Assembly (NCBI GenBank): GCA_039908525.1
Contig: JAMOAY010000014.1
Span: 24,073 to 88,072 of the forward strand
Reading direction: 5' to 3'
DNA length: 64,000 nucleotides
Source: Magnetaquicoccus sp039908525
GTDB lineage: Bacteria > Pseudomonadota > Magnetococcia > Magnetococcales > Magnetaquicoccaceae
Every line of letters begins with the position of its first letter. The stretch's first letter is position 1. Positions 18,026 through 26,386 of the stretch are shown in pieces. Position numbers and translations under genes: made by a program. A model generated the notes under the pieces. That model made no database searches and was not told the DNA's origin. It saw only the letters and a list, made by a program, of their open reading frames with translations.

Positions 18026-18930
18026 TCATGGAAAAAATGACGCTGGGTCGCGGGTTGGGCTCTTTGCTGGGAGAGGCGGCCGTTCTGGAAACCAATCAGG
18101 AACACCTGCGCATGCTGCCGCTGGATCGGATACAACCCAACCCCCGTCAGCCCCGTGGGGATATGGACCCGGTGGCGTTGGAGGAGTTGGCGGAATCGAT
18201 TCGGGAGCAGGGCATCCTGCAACCCATCCTGGTGCGCCCTCTGGGTGAGGGGACGGACCAGTATGAACTGATTGCCGGGGAGCGGCGCTGGCGCGCGGCG
18301 GCCATTGCCGGGCTGGAAAAAATTCCTGCCCTGGTGCGCGAACTGGGCGATGCCGAGTCCCTGGAACTGGCCATCCTGGAAAATGTCCAGCGGGAGGATT
18401 TGAACCCGGTGGAGGTGGCCAGGGGCTACGACGTTCTGATCCGGGAATTTGATTACAGCCACAAAAAAATTGGCCGCCAGGTAGGCAAAAGCCGCATGGC
18501 CATCACCAATCTGCTGCGTCTGTTGCGCCTGCCCGATCCGGTGCTGGCCTGGGTGGCCAACGGTTCCTTGAGCAGCGGTCACGCCCGGGCGCTGTTGGGG
18601 CTGGAGGAGCAGCCCGAGCGGCTGATCCAGTTGGCAGAAGAGGTGGCCATTCAGGGTCTGTCGGTACGGGAAACCGAAGTGATGGTGCGCCGTGAGCGGG
18701 GCGAGCTGCCGGATGAACGCGAGATGACATCTCTCCCGGCACGTCCCCCGACCACACCCCGCGGGCACCATCGGGAGCCGGTTATCGTCGAAATGGAAAG
18801 CCGTCTGGCGGCCACCCTGGGCAGCAAGGTCACCATTACCCAGGTGCGTGGTCGAGGCAAGGTGATCCTGGAGTATCTTGCCCCGGCCGAGCTGGAGGCA
18901 CTGGTCAAACGTCTGTTGGGAGAGCCGTAG
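18022..18930 (+). CDS. parB: Chromosome-partitioning protein ParB (Spo0J)
   Basis: 302 residues. The N-terminal part LGRGLGSLLGE is the ParA-interacting segment. The ParB/Srx CTPase box includes QPNPRQPRGD and ELIAGERRWRAA; the helix-turn-helix lies near HKKIGRQVGKSRMAITNLLR; the C-terminal dimer domain ends in LVKRLLGEP. ParB binds parS and spreads. Two parS-like palindromes occur in this window, at 23997 and 30198, so cognate sites are close to the gene. Confidence 0.95.
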   Translation: MIMEKMTLGRGLGSLLGEAAVLETNQEHLRMLPLDRIQPNPRQPRGDMDPVALEELAESIREQGILQPILVRPLGEGTDQYELIAGERRWRAAAIAGLEKIPALVRELGDAESLELAILENVQREDLNPVEVARGYDVLIREFDYSHKKIGRQVGKSRMAITNLLRLLRLPDPVLAWVANGSLSSGHARALLGLEEQPERLIQLAEEVAIQGLSVRETEVMVRRERGELPDEREMTSLPARPPTTPRGHHREPVIVEMESRLAATLGSKVTITQVRGRGKVILEYLAPAELEALVKRLLGEP

Positions 18931-18967
18931 AAGATCTCCCGTTTACCGCACAGCCCAAGGAAATCCG

Positions 18968-19204
18968 ATGAACACGACGATTCAAGCCAACATGGAACTG
19001 CCGGTGGCAGAGCTGGCAGCGGCTTTTGGCATGTCGGAAGAGGAGTTCGAAGATGCTCTGATGATCGGCATGATTACCGTGAAACAGGAACCGGCGCCGC
19101 CCCCGGAGCGCTCCGGGATGACAACCATGCTGCAATGGCGGCTGACACTGGGCGACAAGGTGGTGGTGATGCCGATCATTCTGCGCAGTCACATGACCCA
19201 CTGA
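18968..19204 (+). CDS. Small conserved-looking protein, possibly DUF6522-like
   Basis: 78 residues. An N-terminal part with an acidic helix (VAELAAAFGMSEEEFEDALM) reads like a short helix-turn-helix-type fold, followed by MLQWRLTLGDKVVVMPIIL, which resembles the WRLTF strand of DUF6522 proteins. The assignment is tentative and no function is known. It starts 37 bases after parB and may be on the same transcript. Confidence 0.6.
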   Translation: MNTTIQANMELPVAELAAAFGMSEEEFEDALMIGMITVKQEPAPPPERSGMTTMLQWRLTLGDKVVVMPIILRSHMTH

Positions 19205-19240
19205 TGGCCTGTGCGCGCCGGCACAACGATCAAGCTAAAA

Positions 19241-19370
19241 CCGCGCCCATTCTGGAATGCGTGGTTCTCGGGGCTTCGCCCCGGACCCCACCAAGGGCTT
19301 TGCCCCTGGACCCCACCAGGGGGATGATCCCCCTGGACCCACAGGAACTATGCATCCCATGCTGGGTGCG
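19241..19370. repeat. Short dispersed palindromic element, twin of 40497-40626
   Basis: A 130-base block with three stacked hairpins: GGGGCTTCGCCCC, AGGGGCTTTGCCCCT-like, and CCAGGGGGATGATCCCCCTGG. Similarity to the copy after atpC continues outside the hairpins on both sides (CCGCGCCC at the left, GCTGGGT at the right), so the unit has defined borders. It fills the gap between the parB-side genes and the convergent MBL gene and may terminate both transcripts. Confidence 0.8.
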
Positions 19371-19372
19371 AT

Positions 19373-20002
19373 TTAATACTGCACATAGGGGTTGCTGCGC
19401 CGCTCCCGGCCGATGGTGGTGTTGGGACCATGACCCGGATGACAGATCAGGGAATCCTCCAGCGACATGAGTCGGTTGCGAATCGAGGCCAACAGTTGCC
19501 CGGCATGGCCACCCGGCAGATCCGTGCGCCCGATGGAACCAGCAAACAGGGTATCCCCCACCGCAATCCCCTCCTCCCAACGCAGACAGACCCCCCCCGG
19601 CGTATGGCCAGGGGTACAGATCACCTCCAGCTGCAGACCGGCTGCCGTCAGTTTCTCCGCATCGTGCAGGGTGCGATCGAGGCGGGGCTTGCTGCCAAAG
19701 GGCAGTCCCCAGGCGGCGGCGTGGGCAGGTGCAGCCTCCACCAGAAAACGATCGGCCTCATGCATCCAGAACTGGCAACCGGTGCGCTGCTGCAACTCCG
19801 CCACACCGCCGATGTGGTCAAAGTGGCCATGGGTATTGATGATGTGGGTCAGCTTCAGTTGCAAACGGGCCAGGAGCTGCAACAGATGCTCCACATCTCC
19901 ACCGGGATCGATCAGCAGCGCCTCTCCGCTTGCGCGGGTGCCCAGCAGTTGGCAATTGACCTGTAACGGGCCGGTCTCAATCGTTTCGTGGATCAAAGTC
20001 AC
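19373..20002 (-). CDS. MBL-fold metallohydrolase (glyoxalase II-like)
   Basis: 209 residues. The zinc motif THGHFDHIGG (HxHxDH), His in CTPGHTPGG, Asp in AVGDTLFAGSIGRTD and His in CHPGHGPNTTIGRE are the full ligand set of GloB-like hydrolases of the short YcbL class. A cytosolic thioester or glutathione-conjugate hydrolase is likely; the substrate is not defined by sequence. Its 5' end overlaps the 3' end of the WGR gene by 26 bases. Confidence 0.9.
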   Translation of the reverse strand: MTLIHETIETGPLQVNCQLLGTRASGEALLIDPGGDVEHLLQLLARLQLKLTHIINTHGHFDHIGGVAELQQRTGCQFWMHEADRFLVEAAPAHAAAWGLPFGSKPRLDRTLHDAEKLTAAGLQLEVICTPGHTPGGVCLRWEEGIAVGDTLFAGSIGRTDLPGGHAGQLLASIRNRLMSLEDSLICHPGHGPNTTIGRERRSNPYVQY

Positions 20003-20282
20003 TCTCGGTATTTCCTTCCAGATAGGAGGCCATGGCAGGACTCAGTCCTTCCCGCATGACCACGTGATAACCTCGTGCACGCAGTTGCTCCAACAGCTCT
20101 GCCATGTTGGCTGTGGCCTGGCTGTGGGTTGCAAAAGGCACCTGACGTATGGTGCCTGGGGATCCGCTGCGGCCCCATTCGCGCACCACCTGCCAGCGGC
20201 CCAGGAGATCCCGTTGGATCTGAATGGCGTAAAACCAGATCAAGCCGTTGGCGGGGTTCAGTCTCTGCAGATAAGCCTTCAT
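19977..20282 (-). CDS. Stand-alone WGR-domain protein
   Basis: 101 residues, nearly all one WGR domain: FYAIQIQRDLLGRWQVVREW then GRSGSPGTIRQVPF, with the signature W-G-R motif written as EWGRSG. WGR domains bind nucleic acids and occur in PARPs and bacterial regulators; a free-standing one has no assigned role. It overlaps the MBL gene, so the two are co-expressed. Confidence 0.85.
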   Translation of the reverse strand: MKAYLQRLNPANGLIWFYAIQIQRDLLGRWQVVREWGRSGSPGTIRQVPFATHSQATANMAELLEQLRARGYHVVMREGLSPAMASYLEGNTESDFDPRND

Positions 20283-20480
20283 GGCCTGTAGGCATCCAGG
20301 AGTTCAAACAACCATGCGCCTGCCTTGACGGCAACACGCCCCTTGGCGATACAATGTCGGCCGATGTTGCTTGAGAGTCCGCCTGACCCGTGCGGGAGAG
20401 GCGACGGAGCGGCATCGACAAAGCTAATGTGCCTGATGGACAGGAAAAGTGCAACCAGGAACGTATTGGAGACCCGTATC

Positions 20481-20882
20481 GTGTGGATCATTCCCCGTCC
20501 CATACTCAACCGCATGTTGGATCATGCCCAGCGCAGCCTGCCGGCCGAATGTGTTGGCATTCTTTCCGGACAGGAGCGCACCATACTGGGCTGGCATCCG
20601 TTGACCAATCAATGGCAGGATGGACGGCGGTTTCTGGCCGATTCCAGCGAATTGATCGCCCTGCTCCGGCGTTTGCGTCAGGAGGATCGGCACCTGGTGG
20701 CCATTTATCACAGCCACCCCCAGGCGGCGGCGTTGCCCTCACCGGACGATCTGCAACAGGCTCTCTATCCGGATGCCCTGTATCTCATCATCTCCCTGCA
20801 GACCAACGGTCGGTTGGAGATGAACGGTTATTTGATACGCGAGGGTCAGGCCGAGGAACAGGCGTTGTCTATCGCCGAGTAG
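20481..20882 (+). CDS. JAMM/M67-family metallopeptidase
   Basis: 133 residues from GTG 20481 with TTGGAGA upstream. RMLDHAQRSLPAECVGILSG holds the early Glu, and IYHSHPQAAALPSPDD is the zinc motif HxHP-x7-S-x2-D of JAB1/MPN proteases. Bacterial M67 proteins act in sulfur-carrier processing or related deconjugation. No sulfur-carrier gene is adjacent, so its partner is unknown. Its 3' end overlaps that of mutY by 37 bases on the opposite strand. Confidence 0.85.
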   Translation: MWIIPRPILNRMLDHAQRSLPAECVGILSGQERTILGWHPLTNQWQDGRRFLADSSELIALLRRLRQEDRHLVAIYHSHPQAAALPSPDDLQQALYPDALYLIISLQTNGRLEMNGYLIREGQAEEQALSIAE

Positions 20883-21919
20883 GGTTCCAGCACAGCCAGG
20901 ATTTTGCGATGCAGGGTAGCCAAAGGCAGTTGATGCCATGCCTCCCTGGCCAGCCACTGGCCACCTGCAAACGGAGCGCCCAACCGGCAGCGGAAAGGAT
21001 GTACCTGCAGATGGAAATGGGTGAAGGTATGCCGCACACAGGGCAGGGATTCCAGAGAGGTGATCTGCAGGCCAAACCGCTGCTCCGTCTGCTGAACAAT
21101 GCGCGCCGCGTCGCCCTCACAGATGGCCGCAACAGGCCATTCGATGCCGGGAGGTTCCCACAAACCGGCCAGCAACCCCTGGGCAGGTCGCTGACAAAAC
21201 AGAAGCTGCTGACGGGCATCGAACACCAACAGGCTCACCTGCACCCTGTGGGGTTTGTCCGCCCGGGGGGTGGCGACCGGGAAGCTTGCCTCGTTGCCCT
21301 GCCGATGGGCCCGACAGTGTTCGTGCCAGGGACAGCGCGCACACAAGGGATGGTCACGACGGCAGAGGGTCGCGCCCAGATCCATAATGGCCTGGGCATA
21401 ATCCCCCGGACGGTGGCGGGGAGTCAGGTGGCGGGCAACCGCCCACAGCTGCTTTTGTGCCGCGCTGCCGGCCAGAGGATGGGGAAAGGCCAACAGACGG
21501 GCCAGCACCCGTTTCACATTCCCATCCAGTATGGCGTGGGGCTGATCACGCCCAATGGCAAGAATGGCCCCCGCCGTGCTGACCCCGACACCCGGCAAGG
21601 CCAGCCACTGCTCCAGGGTTTCCGGCAACCGACCGGAGAGTTTCTGCACCACCTGTTGTGCCGCCCGGTGCAAATGATGCGCCCGCCGATAATATCCCAA
21701 CCCCTGCCAGGCCAATAGAACCTCTTCCAGCGTGCTGCCGGCCAGCGTATACAGATCGGGAAACCGCTCCAGGAAACGGGAATAATAGGTCAAAACCGTG
21801 CCGACCCCTGTCTGCTGCAGCATGATTTCCGACACCCAGATCCGGTAGAGATCCCGCTCGCCACGCCACGGCAGGGCACGCCCCATCTGGTCATAATGGG
21901 CCAGCAGCTGTTCGGCCAT
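20846..21919 (-). CDS. mutY: A/G-specific adenine glycosylase MutY
   Basis: 357 residues from ATG 21919. PYRIWVSEIMLQQT-type segment (LYRIWVSEIMLQQTGVGTVL), helix-hairpin-helix LPGVGVSTAGAILA, catalytic Asp in ILDGNVKRVLAR, and the iron-sulfur cysteines C-x7-C-x2-C-x5-C (CRRDHPLCARCPWHEHC). The C-terminal NUDIX-like domain that reads 8-oxoG begins near residue 215. It removes A opposite 8-oxoguanine. A TTG at 21934 follows GGAG/GGGGGG more closely and an ATG exists at 21952, so the start could be slightly earlier. Confidence 0.95.
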   Translation of the reverse strand: MAEQLLAHYDQMGRALPWRGERDLYRIWVSEIMLQQTGVGTVLTYYSRFLERFPDLYTLAGSTLEEVLLAWQGLGYYRRAHHLHRAAQQVVQKLSGRLPETLEQWLALPGVGVSTAGAILAIGRDQPHAILDGNVKRVLARLLAFPHPLAGSAAQKQLWAVARHLTPRHRPGDYAQAIMDLGATLCRRDHPLCARCPWHEHCRAHRQGNEASFPVATPRADKPHRVQVSLLVFDARQQLLFCQRPAQGLLAGLWEPPGIEWPVAAICEGDAARIVQQTEQRFGLQITSLESLPCVRHTFTHFHLQVHPFRCRLGAPFAGGQWLAREAWHQLPLATLHRKILAVLEPYSAIDNACSSA

Positions 21920-21939
21920 GCGCGGCGCATTCAACCCCC

Positions 21940-22920
21940 CTACTCCTTCCATACCATGCCCCGACGAATGTATTCAAAGGTGGCCCGAATGGTCAGCTTT
22001 TTCATTGTCCAGTCTTCGGGAAAGGCCGCAAAAGGCGCCGCCTTGCTGACAGCGCCGAGTGCCGCTTCGTCCAGTATCTGCGCATGGGAGGAGCGCGTGA
22101 CATGCACATCCAGCAACTGCCCATCCGGAAGGATGGTAAAGACCAAGCCAACGTTGCCGGATAGCTTCTCCCGTTTGGCCTCTTCAGGGTAGATCCAGCT
22201 CATCTCAATGCGCTGCTTGACCTGGGCGAAATAGGAGGCATAGCGAACCTGTCGGGTATTGAGATCCACCACCTCTTCATCACGGGAGGTGGACAGTGTC
22301 TCGAAACGCCGATTCATGTCCCAGCGGGAGAGGGCTTCCACGGAGGGTATCAGGCTTCCCTGGATGGAGGGTACGGAAGCAGCCTTGCGCTTGGAAGGCG
22401 AAGGTTTCCGAACTTCCGGGGCTGGTGCCGGTACGGATTCCGGGAGAGCCGGCTCTTCCGTCTGTGCCTGGGCTGCCTCTTCTCCCGGTTCCGGGGAGGG
22501 TGTAGAGGGCAGGGCATCGACCACGGGGGTGGGGGGTTTTGCGGGGGTTGGCTTCTGCATCGGCTTGGGTTGAGCCGGTTTGGCCACCGGTTTGGGTACG
22601 GCCACTTCAGGGGTCACAGGGACGGAGGGTGGTTCGGAGCCGGCTGGGACAGGTTGGGTCGGCATGGCGGGAGGGGGTGCAGAGCGATCGGCTGTTTGCG
22701 ATCTGGCCGCGTTACGATTGGCCTCTGCCACGGCATCGGCTTTGTCCGGCTCTGTCTCTGCCTGTTTCGGCAGCGTGATCAGATGGACCATGGTCACCGG
22801 TTCGGGGTGCTCTCTGGGGGGCACGTACGATGCCAGCCACCATAGCGTCAAGGGCAGAAGAAGATGGAGCAGCAGAGCCAGCCCCAGGGAGATGGTGGAG
22901 CGTTGCTGCTGCCGGTTCAT
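21940..22920 (-). CDS. TonB-family energy transducer
   Basis: 326 residues. N-terminal inner-membrane anchor (residues about 11-32, ISLGLALLLHLLLPLTLWWL), a long Pro/Lys/Glu-rich periplasmic spacer (residues about 60-190, with repeated KP and PxP), and a C-terminal TonB domain (YASYFAQVKQRIEMSWIYPE, LSGNVGLVFTILPDGQLLDV). It probably links an ExbBD-like motor to outer-membrane receptors; no exbBD lies here. It overlaps the Gx transporter gene by 4 bases. Confidence 0.88.
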   Translation of the reverse strand: MNRQQQRSTISLGLALLLHLLLPLTLWWLASYVPPREHPEPVTMVHLITLPKQAETEPDKADAVAEANRNAARSQTADRSAPPPAMPTQPVPAGSEPPSVPVTPEVAVPKPVAKPAQPKPMQKPTPAKPPTPVVDALPSTPSPEPGEEAAQAQTEEPALPESVPAPAPEVRKPSPSKRKAASVPSIQGSLIPSVEALSRWDMNRRFETLSTSRDEEVVDLNTRQVRYASYFAQVKQRIEMSWIYPEEAKREKLSGNVGLVFTILPDGQLLDVHVTRSSHAQILDEAALGAVSKAAPFAAFPEDWTMKKLTIRATFEYIRRGMVWKE

Positions 22921-23510
22921 GGCTGCACTCCGAGCAGGCTGGAGCCGGCCAGCCGTTCGAGGATCAGGAAGGCCAACAGGCCGTTGACGATGCCTGTCAA
23001 CCAGGATCCGAACAAGAACCATGGCAACAGCAGGAAGACACCCGCATGCCCCAGGATGAACAGCCAGGCGGCCAACACTTGGCAAACAATATGCGCCAGG
23101 GAGGTCAGCACGGAGACCCCAACCGGGCCCAGGCCGAGACCGCGAACGACGGCATGGCGGGTGATCTCGTGCCTGCTGTCGGGTGTTCCGGGTTTCTGCA
23201 CGACAGAAAGGAGCCTGAGCGTAAGCAGTGCCCCGGCAGCCCCTGACACGCTCATCAGGAAGGTGGGGGAAAGAAAGGTACCCAGGATGATGGAGCCTGC
23301 CAGGACACGGATCAAGGTCACGCCAGCGGCCGCTCGCCAGCCCAGTTGGAAATAGGCTACCAGGGTGAAGGTATTGGCCAAACCCGGTTTGAACCAGGGG
23401 CCCATGCCGGGCAGCGCCGTCTCCAACAGGTGGGTGCCTACAGCTGCTGCCGCCAGGTAGGCAATCAGCAGTTCGCCGCGGGGTTGCACAATGGCGTAGG
23501 CACTGTTCAT
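22917..23510 (-). CDS. Gx transporter family membrane protein
   Basis: 197 residues with five or six membrane segments and the conserved PWFKPGLANTFTLVA motif. This is the Gx transporter family, historically labelled heptaprenyl diphosphate synthase component I. Such genes often adjoin a NusG-II-domain gene, exactly as here (4-base overlap at both ends). A transport role, possibly for a vitamin-like substrate or flavin-pathway precursor, is proposed for relatives but is unproven. Confidence 0.85.
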   Translation of the reverse strand: MNSAYAIVQPRGELLIAYLAAAAVGTHLLETALPGMGPWFKPGLANTFTLVAYFQLGWRAAAGVTLIRVLAGSIILGTFLSPTFLMSVSGAAGALLTLRLLSVVQKPGTPDSRHEITRHAVVRGLGLGPVGVSVLTSLAHIVCQVLAAWLFILGHAGVFLLLPWFLFGSWLTGIVNGLLAFLILERLAGSSLLGVQP

Positions 23511-24004
23511 CGGGTAATTCCATCCAATGCGTCGCTGCGGGTTGGTACGCTATCACCGCCTTCAACCCGAATCAGGATCCCACAGGGCACACAGGCCACC
23601 ATGGAGCCGGCGGTTGCAATCCAGCCGCTTCGTGTACCGATCATACGCGGGCTGGCGTATTCCAGCAACCGTACTCTGCCATCCTGGACCTGGATCAGCA
23701 CGGGCCCCAGTCGTCCTTCCACGTGCATCTGCTGATTGTTGTCCAGAGCGAGGGTGCGCACGGTCTGGTTGTCACGTTGCACAATGGCCCGCTGTCCTGC
23801 GGGGCGCAGGGCAAGGTAGCTGGCGCATCCTGTAATCAGCAGGGCTGTGCAGAGGATCAACCACCGATCTGCAACGGTGGTTGCCCGTTGCAGCAGATGC
23901 ACGCCTTGCAGCGGTTCACCGCCCCCTCTTTCCATGCTCGTCATGACTGCCCCATGGTGTGTTGTGCCGGTCTGTGTCCAGCGCAGGGGCGTGACGGGTT
24001 TCAC
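23507..24004 (-). CDS. NusG-II (NusG domain 2-like) membrane-anchored protein
   Basis: 165 residues from GTG 24004, with AGGGG six bases upstream. One membrane segment near residues 46-64 (WLILCTALLITGCASYLAL), then an exported beta domain (VRTLALDNNQQMHVEGRLGP and MIGTRSGWIATAGSMVACVP) whose paired Cys (ACVPC) is typical of the family. The start codon lies inside a parS-like palindrome (23997-24012), which is notable because ParB binding there would cover the translation start region. Confidence 0.8.
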   Translation of the reverse strand: MKPVTPLRWTQTGTTHHGAVMTSMERGGGEPLQGVHLLQRATTVADRWLILCTALLITGCASYLALRPAGQRAIVQRDNQTVRTLALDNNQQMHVEGRLGPVLIQVQDGRVRLLEYASPRMIGTRSGWIATAGSMVACVPCGILIRVEGGDSVPTRSDALDGITR

Positions 24005-24012
24005 GTGAAACC
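23997..24012. promoter_or_regulatory. parS: parS-like centromere site over a start codon
   Basis: GGTTTCACGTGAAACC is a perfect 16-bp palindrome. Fourteen of sixteen positions match the well-known parS sequence TGTTTCACGTGAAACA; only the outermost two bases differ. It contains the GTG start of the NusG-II gene and lies 5 kb from parB. Confidence 0.7.
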
Positions 24013-24013
24013 C

Positions 24014-24754
24014 CTATTCCCTCCCCATATCGCCAAACAGCGTCTGACAAAGCGCAATGGCCGCAATGGCGGCGGTCTCTGTGCGCAGGATGCGCGGTCC
24101 CAGGCTGTAACTGGCAAACCCCAAACGCTCCCTGGCCAGCTGCACCTCCTGCTGTTCCAATCCTCCTTCAGGGCCCACGAGGATGGTCAGGGGTTCACGG
24201 CCAAGTGTCATGGTGCGCCAGCACGGTACCGTTGCATCACCTTCCCAGAACAACCAGCGGGGTCCAGGGAAGACGATCTGTGCCAATTCTGCCCAGCTGG
24301 CCGGGTCGGTTATTTCAGGCAGGCGAACACGGCCGCACTGTTCTGTCGCCTCCACGGCGATACGGCGCAAGCGGCGCATGCGATTGGCGTTCAGATCGCC
24401 ACCGGCGTTGCTGCTGCTGCGTCGGCAGACAAGGGGGATGATCCGTTGGACCCCCAGTTCGACACTCTTTTGCACGACCCATTCCATGGCATCGGCCTTG
24501 GCAACACCCTGCACCAAGGTTATGGGCAACAACGAGTCGGAATGGCGGTGAACGAATGCGGAAACTTCGATCTGCAGAGGTGCTGGGTGGATCAGTGTTG
24601 CACGCCATTCTCCTTCCTCCTGACCGTTGAAAAGGGTAACGGTTGCACCAGGAGAGAGCCGCAAGGTACGCAACAGATAGCGTCGCACCTCCGCGTCGGG
24701 TTCCAGTCGCAAACCAACGTACAAGGGCTGAGCCCAATAGATGCGAGGAATCAT
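24014..24754 (-). CDS. rsmE: 16S rRNA (uracil-1498-N3)-methyltransferase RsmE
   Basis: 246 residues from ATG 24754 (MIPRIYWAQPL). N-terminal PUA-like part, then a SPOUT fold with the trefoil-knot signatures ILVGPEGGLEQQEV and SLGPRILRTETAAIAAI. It methylates U1498 of 16S rRNA. An ATG at 24778 is possible; neither start has a strong ribosome-binding site. Only 9 bases separate its stop from the NusG-II start. Confidence 0.93.
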   Translation of the reverse strand: MIPRIYWAQPLYVGLRLEPDAEVRRYLLRTLRLSPGATVTLFNGQEEGEWRATLIHPAPLQIEVSAFVHRHSDSLLPITLVQGVAKADAMEWVVQKSVELGVQRIIPLVCRRSSSNAGGDLNANRMRRLRRIAVEATEQCGRVRLPEITDPASWAELAQIVFPGPRWLFWEGDATVPCWRTMTLGREPLTILVGPEGGLEQQEVQLARERLGFASYSLGPRILRTETAAIAAIALCQTLFGDMGRE

Positions 24755-24929
24755 GGTAACCCAGTGAGGAGAGGTCATTACACAAGCTTTTATTCTAGCA
24801 TTTGTGCACACCATCTACCAGTGTCGATCTCCCACGGGAGGAGGATTTCCGCCGCTGTTGACGAAGTGTCGATGCAATCAGGCAGTAGACCTGCTCGTTC
24901 AACCGACATGATTGGATAGGTAGAGTTGT

Positions 24930-25377
24930 ATGGGGTCCAGGGGAGATTATCTCCCCTGGCGGGAGTCCAGAGGGCAGCGCCCTCTGGGGGGTGCAGGGGC
25001 GGAGCCCCTGCTATCGTGCGCGCTTTCACCGAAGCCCATTGGCGCAGCCAATGGGCGCCGCGCGCACAAAACCTGCCCCGAAGGGGCAGACTTCGGGAGG
25101 GCGGCAGCCCGACCTTTACCCCTGCAGAACAGAAAGGATTTTTTTAGATGAAATGGGATGGCCGACCAAAATTTACACGCGGGGGGCATCACAACCGACA
25201 CGGTGTGAGTCGGGCTGCCGCCCTCCAGGAGTGCCCCTGCGGGGCGTTTTGAGCGCGCTACGCCCCTTTGCGCCGCAAAGGGGCGTAGCGCGCTCAAGAT
25301 GCATGGGCTTCGCCCCTGCACCCCACCAGGGCTCCGCCCTGGACCCGCCAGGGGAGATAATCTCCCCTGGACCCCAT
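24930..25377. repeat. Long composite inverted-repeat element (copy A)
   Basis: The termini 24930-24963 and 25344-25377 are a perfect 34-bp inverted repeat, each itself a CCAGGGGAGATTATCTCCCCTGG hairpin. Inward lie hairpins GGGGCGGAGCCCC, the GCCCATTGGC/GCCAATGGGC stem (25034-25056) in the left arm, and in the right arm a perfect 24-bp stem with a one-base loop (25249-25297). The interior (about 25110-25205) holds a conserved non-palindromic module ending in GGCCGACC. It fills the gap between rsmE and ubiA. No credible gene lies inside. Confidence 0.85.
25249..25297. repeat. Perfect 24-bp stem, one-base loop
   Basis: Left half starts TTGAGCGCGCTACGCC and ends TTTGCG at 25272; base 25273 is unpaired; the right half 25274-25297 is the exact reverse complement. 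It is the longest uninterrupted stem seen in the window and lies in the right arm of copy A. Confidence 0.9.
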
Positions 25378-25405
25378 GGATCTATCCTGGTTGCTCCTGT
25401 ATAGG

Positions 25406-26281
25406 TCAACCCAAGGCCACACCAAGGGTGAGAAGAGCACCCAACCATTTGTTGCTGAGAAAGGCCTTCAAGAAATCGTCGTTTTGATGGCTGTGGATCA
25501 AGCGGATCTGCCATGTCATCTGGCCAGCCGCCACAAGCAGTACGGTGTAGAAAGGTATCCCCAGGTTGACGCCATAGCCGCCAACGGCCAGCAGTACCAG
25601 GGTAACTCCATAGAGCAGGGCCACAATGGGTATGGCCCATTGGCCAAAGAGAATGGCGGTGGATTTGACCCCGATACGCAGATCATCCTCCCTGTCCATC
25701 AAGGCATAGACGGTGTCGTAGGCGGCGGCCCAAGTCAGGGTGGCGGCAAAGAACAGCCATGCCTGCCAAGTGACTGTTGCGGCAACCGCACCCCAGGCAA
25801 CGATCACCCCCCAGCCAAAGGCGGCTCCCAGGTAAAATTGTGGCCAATGCACGAACCGTTTGCTGAATGGGTAGCTGACCGCCAAAAAGGCGCCCACCAC
25901 GCTGAGTTGAATGGCCAGTGGGTTCAGTTGCAGGGCCAGCAGCAAAGCAGCGACGAGAAGCAGAAGGAGAAGACTGCGAGCTGCCTTGCTGGAGATGCGT
26001 TGCGCAGCAAGGGGTCTGTCTTTGGTACGGGCAACCTGCGGATCAATATCCTGGTCTGCCAGATCGTTGATCACACAGCCTGCAGAGCGCATCAGGAAGG
26101 AGCCCAGACAGAAGATGAGCAGCAGGTTTGCCTCCGGGAAGCCGGGTTTGGCTGAGGCCAGCAGCCCCCAGAGAGAGGGCCACAGGACCAGCCAGGTTCC
26201 GATGGGTCTGTCCACCCGCATGAGTCGCAGCGACTCGCGCATGATGGGGAAGGGCAGACGTTCTATCCAGTTTAAGGCCAT
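25406..26281 (-). CDS. ubiA: 4-hydroxybenzoate polyprenyltransferase UbiA
   Basis: 291 residues from ATG 26281. Eight or nine membrane segments and both Asp-rich prenyl-diphosphate motifs: NDLADQDIDPQVARTKDRPL and YDTVYALMDREDDLRIGVKS. It attaches the polyprenyl chain to 4-hydroxybenzoate in the inner membrane during ubiquinone synthesis. The likely chorismate lyase gene lies 0.8 kb upstream, so the first two committed steps are adjacent, separated only by repeat elements. An in-frame extension upstream runs into repeat sequence and was rejected. Confidence 0.93.
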   Translation of the reverse strand: MALNWIERLPFPIMRESLRLMRVDRPIGTWLVLWPSLWGLLASAKPGFPEANLLLIFCLGSFLMRSAGCVINDLADQDIDPQVARTKDRPLAAQRISSKAARSLLLLLLVAALLLALQLNPLAIQLSVVGAFLAVSYPFSKRFVHWPQFYLGAAFGWGVIVAWGAVAATVTWQAWLFFAATLTWAAAYDTVYALMDREDDLRIGVKSTAILFGQWAIPIVALLYGVTLVLLAVGGYGVNLGIPFYTVLLVAAGQMTWQIRLIHSHQNDDFLKAFLSNKWLGALLTLGVALG

Positions 26282-26334
26282 ACACACACCGGTTGAAATG
26301 ATTGTGGAGTCCAAGGGGCGGAGCGGATCTTCCG

Positions 26335-26375
26335 CATGCAAGGCGCGCTTTACCCAAGCCAATTTCCGCAGGAAG
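26335..26375. repeat. Truncated arm copy, direct duplicate of 26440-26480
   Basis: About 40 bases beginning GCATGCAAGGCGCGC and ending TTTCCGCAGGA recur 105 bases downstream inside copy B. The first copy lacks the second half of its stem, so it looks like a partial duplication or deletion scar just upstream of ubiA. Confidence 0.75.
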
Positions 26376-26386
26376 CTAAAACTATT

